Assembly: GCA_020442235.1 (NCBI GenBank)
Contig: JAGRKQ010000174.1
Location: forward strand, 1 to 6,347
From: Hyphomicrobiaceae bacterium
Lineage (GTDB): Bacteria; Pseudomonadota; Alphaproteobacteria; Rhizobiales; MH13
Length of the DNA: 6,347 nt
Direction of reading: 5' to 3'
The translations under genes and the position numbers were made by a program. Below, one piece after another: positions 5,748-6,347 of the stretch (positions are counted from its first letter, which is position 1; every line of letters starts with the position of its first letter). Under the pieces are notes generated by a model. It made no database searches. It was not told the DNA's origin and saw nothing but the letters and a program-made list of their open reading frames with translations.

Positions 5748-5777
5748 TCTATCACCTGCGCATTGACCTCAGGTTAA
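5748..5777 (-). promoter_or_regulatory. Candidate CtrA box and -10 element of the response regulator gene
   Basis: On the minus strand 5763-5777 reads TTAA-CCTGAGG-TCAA, one mismatch from the CtrA site TTAA-N7-TTAA. A TGATAGA (5748-5754) resembling a -10 element follows after 8 nt, so the box would cover the -35 region, as in many CtrA-activated promoters. The box ends 41 nt before the start codon. Binding is inferred, not shown. Confidence 0.4.
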
Positions 5778-5835
5778 TGGTTGCAGATCGGTCATTCTTT
5801 CCATTTTAGAACAGATGATCTTCCTCTTATGCCGC

Positions 5836-5863
5836 TTGACCCAGAGTGGCGCTTGCCTACCCT
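5836..5863 (+). promoter_or_regulatory. Weak candidate promoter of glcB
   Basis: TTGACC (5836-5841) is a good -35 element. The best partner, CTACCC (5858-5863) after 16 nt, is a poor -10 match. A perfect inverted repeat, GGCCA-TAT-TGGCC (5866-5878), lies where transcription would begin and could be an operator. Confidence 0.25.
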
Positions 5864-5897
5864 GAGGCCATATTGGCCAGGATAGGCCGGACATGCC

Positions 5898-5903
5898 GGG
5901 GAG
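5898..5903 (+). promoter_or_regulatory. Shine-Dalgarno site of glcB
   Basis: GGGGAG touches the in-frame ATG at 5904 but lies 9 nt before the ATG at 5913. It therefore favours 5913 as the start over 5904. A third in-frame ATG at 5928 is 24 nt away. Confidence 0.55.
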
Positions 5904-5912
5904 ATGCAAACC

Positions 5913-6347
5913 ATGCCGACGCCACCCATGACCGCAAAGACCGTCGAGGCCCATGGCCTTGCCTATGATGGCGCGCTGCACGCTTTCCTTGTTTCCGAAG
6001 CCCTGCCGGAAACCGGCATTGGAGAAGAGGCCTTCTTCCGGGCACTGGCCGCTGCGGTTGCGGAGCTTGGGCCGGAAAACGCCGCCCTTCTTGCCGAACG
6101 CGACCGCCTCCAGGCCGCCATCGACGCCTGGCACCGCGAGCATCGCGGCAAACCCATCGACCAGAACGCCTATCAGGCCTTCCTGCAGGATATCGGCTAT
6201 CTCGTCGCAGAAGGCGACGACTTCACCATCGACACGCAGCATGTCGATGCCGAGATCGCGACCATCCCCGGCCCCCAGCTTGTCGTGCCGGTGATGAACG
6301 CCCGCTACGCGCTGAATGCTGCGAATGCCCGCTGGGGCTCGCTCTAT
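5913..6347 (+). CDS. glcB: Malate synthase G, N-terminal part (runs off the right edge)
   Basis: Malate synthase G condenses glyoxylate with acetyl-CoA to malate, serving the glyoxylate bypass and glycolate use in the cytoplasm. Only 145 residues of an enzyme usually about 720 long are present. They align from memory with E. coli GlcB along their whole length: [21 protein letters not shown] (residues 53-73), the FLQDIGYLV block (89-97), [15 protein letters not shown] (112-126) and [18 protein letters not shown] at the window edge. This is the N-terminal helical clasp and the entry to the barrel; the catalytic residues lie outside. An in-frame stop at 5883-5885 limits the start to 5904, 5913 or 5928, and the ribosome site favours 5913. 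No other glc or glyoxylate-cycle gene is visible. It is divergent from the response regulator across 191 nt. The assignment is near certain; completeness cannot be judged. Confidence 0.95.
   Translation, partial: MPTPPMTAKTVEAHGLAYDGALHAFLVSEALPETGIGEEAFFRALAAAVAELGPENAALLAERDRLQAAIDAWHREHRGKPIDQNAYQAFLQDIGYLVAEGDDFTIDTQHVDAEIATIPGPQLVVPVMNARYALNAANARWGSLY

Noticed and set aside
5769..6242. 157-codon minus-strand frame opposite glcB
   Set aside because: The plus strand matches malate synthase G continuously; the opposite frame has no family features.

Overview
The window is GC-rich and compact, and it reads as the chromosome of an alphaproteobacterium, probably of the Hyphomicrobiales (Rhizobiales). 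The main reasons are a ChpT histidine phosphotransferase (a family found only in Alphaproteobacteria), an EipA/DUF1134 periplasmic protein close to it, a CheA of the alphaproteobacterial type and a CheY-like receiver with a 'YFGP' tail. There are eight protein genes, two of them cut by the window edges. I found no rRNA, tRNA, CRISPR array, insertion sequence or phage gene.

Layout. On the minus strand at the left edge lies the N-terminal 307 residues of CheA (1-923), preceded by chpT (1045-1680), also minus. Divergent from chpT is cysQ (1765-2646, plus), a 3'(2'),5'-bisphosphate nucleotidase. It converges, with a 6-nt gap, on a secreted YHS-domain protein (2653-3132, minus). Divergent from that gene is the DUF1134/EipA gene (3218-3793, plus), followed in the same direction by a membrane-anchored coiled-coil protein with a basic tail (3889-4962, GTG start). 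That pair ends at an intrinsic terminator directly after the second stop codon. A 243-bp gap follows, holding a second plus-strand terminator and a candidate small RNA. A single-domain response regulator (5206-5721, minus) is next, and the first 145 codons of malate synthase G, glcB (from 5913, plus), run off the right edge. No gene-free stretch exceeds 300 bases.

How the genes fit together. Four of the eight genes point to signalling and cell-envelope or cell-cycle control: ChpT passes phosphate from the CckA kinase to CtrA and CpdR in the known systems, CheA and the CheY-like receiver are two-component parts, and EipA is an envelope-integrity factor linked to CtrA in Brucella. All six TTAA tetranucleotides I found lie outside genes or at a gene's extreme 5' end. 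Two of them form near-matches to the CtrA box TTAA-N7-TTAA, upstream of cheA and of the response regulator. cysQ and glcB are ordinary metabolic neighbours (PAP removal after sulfate assimilation; glyoxylate metabolism). The observations most worth following are the candidate small RNA at about 5095-5176 and the putative CtrA boxes.
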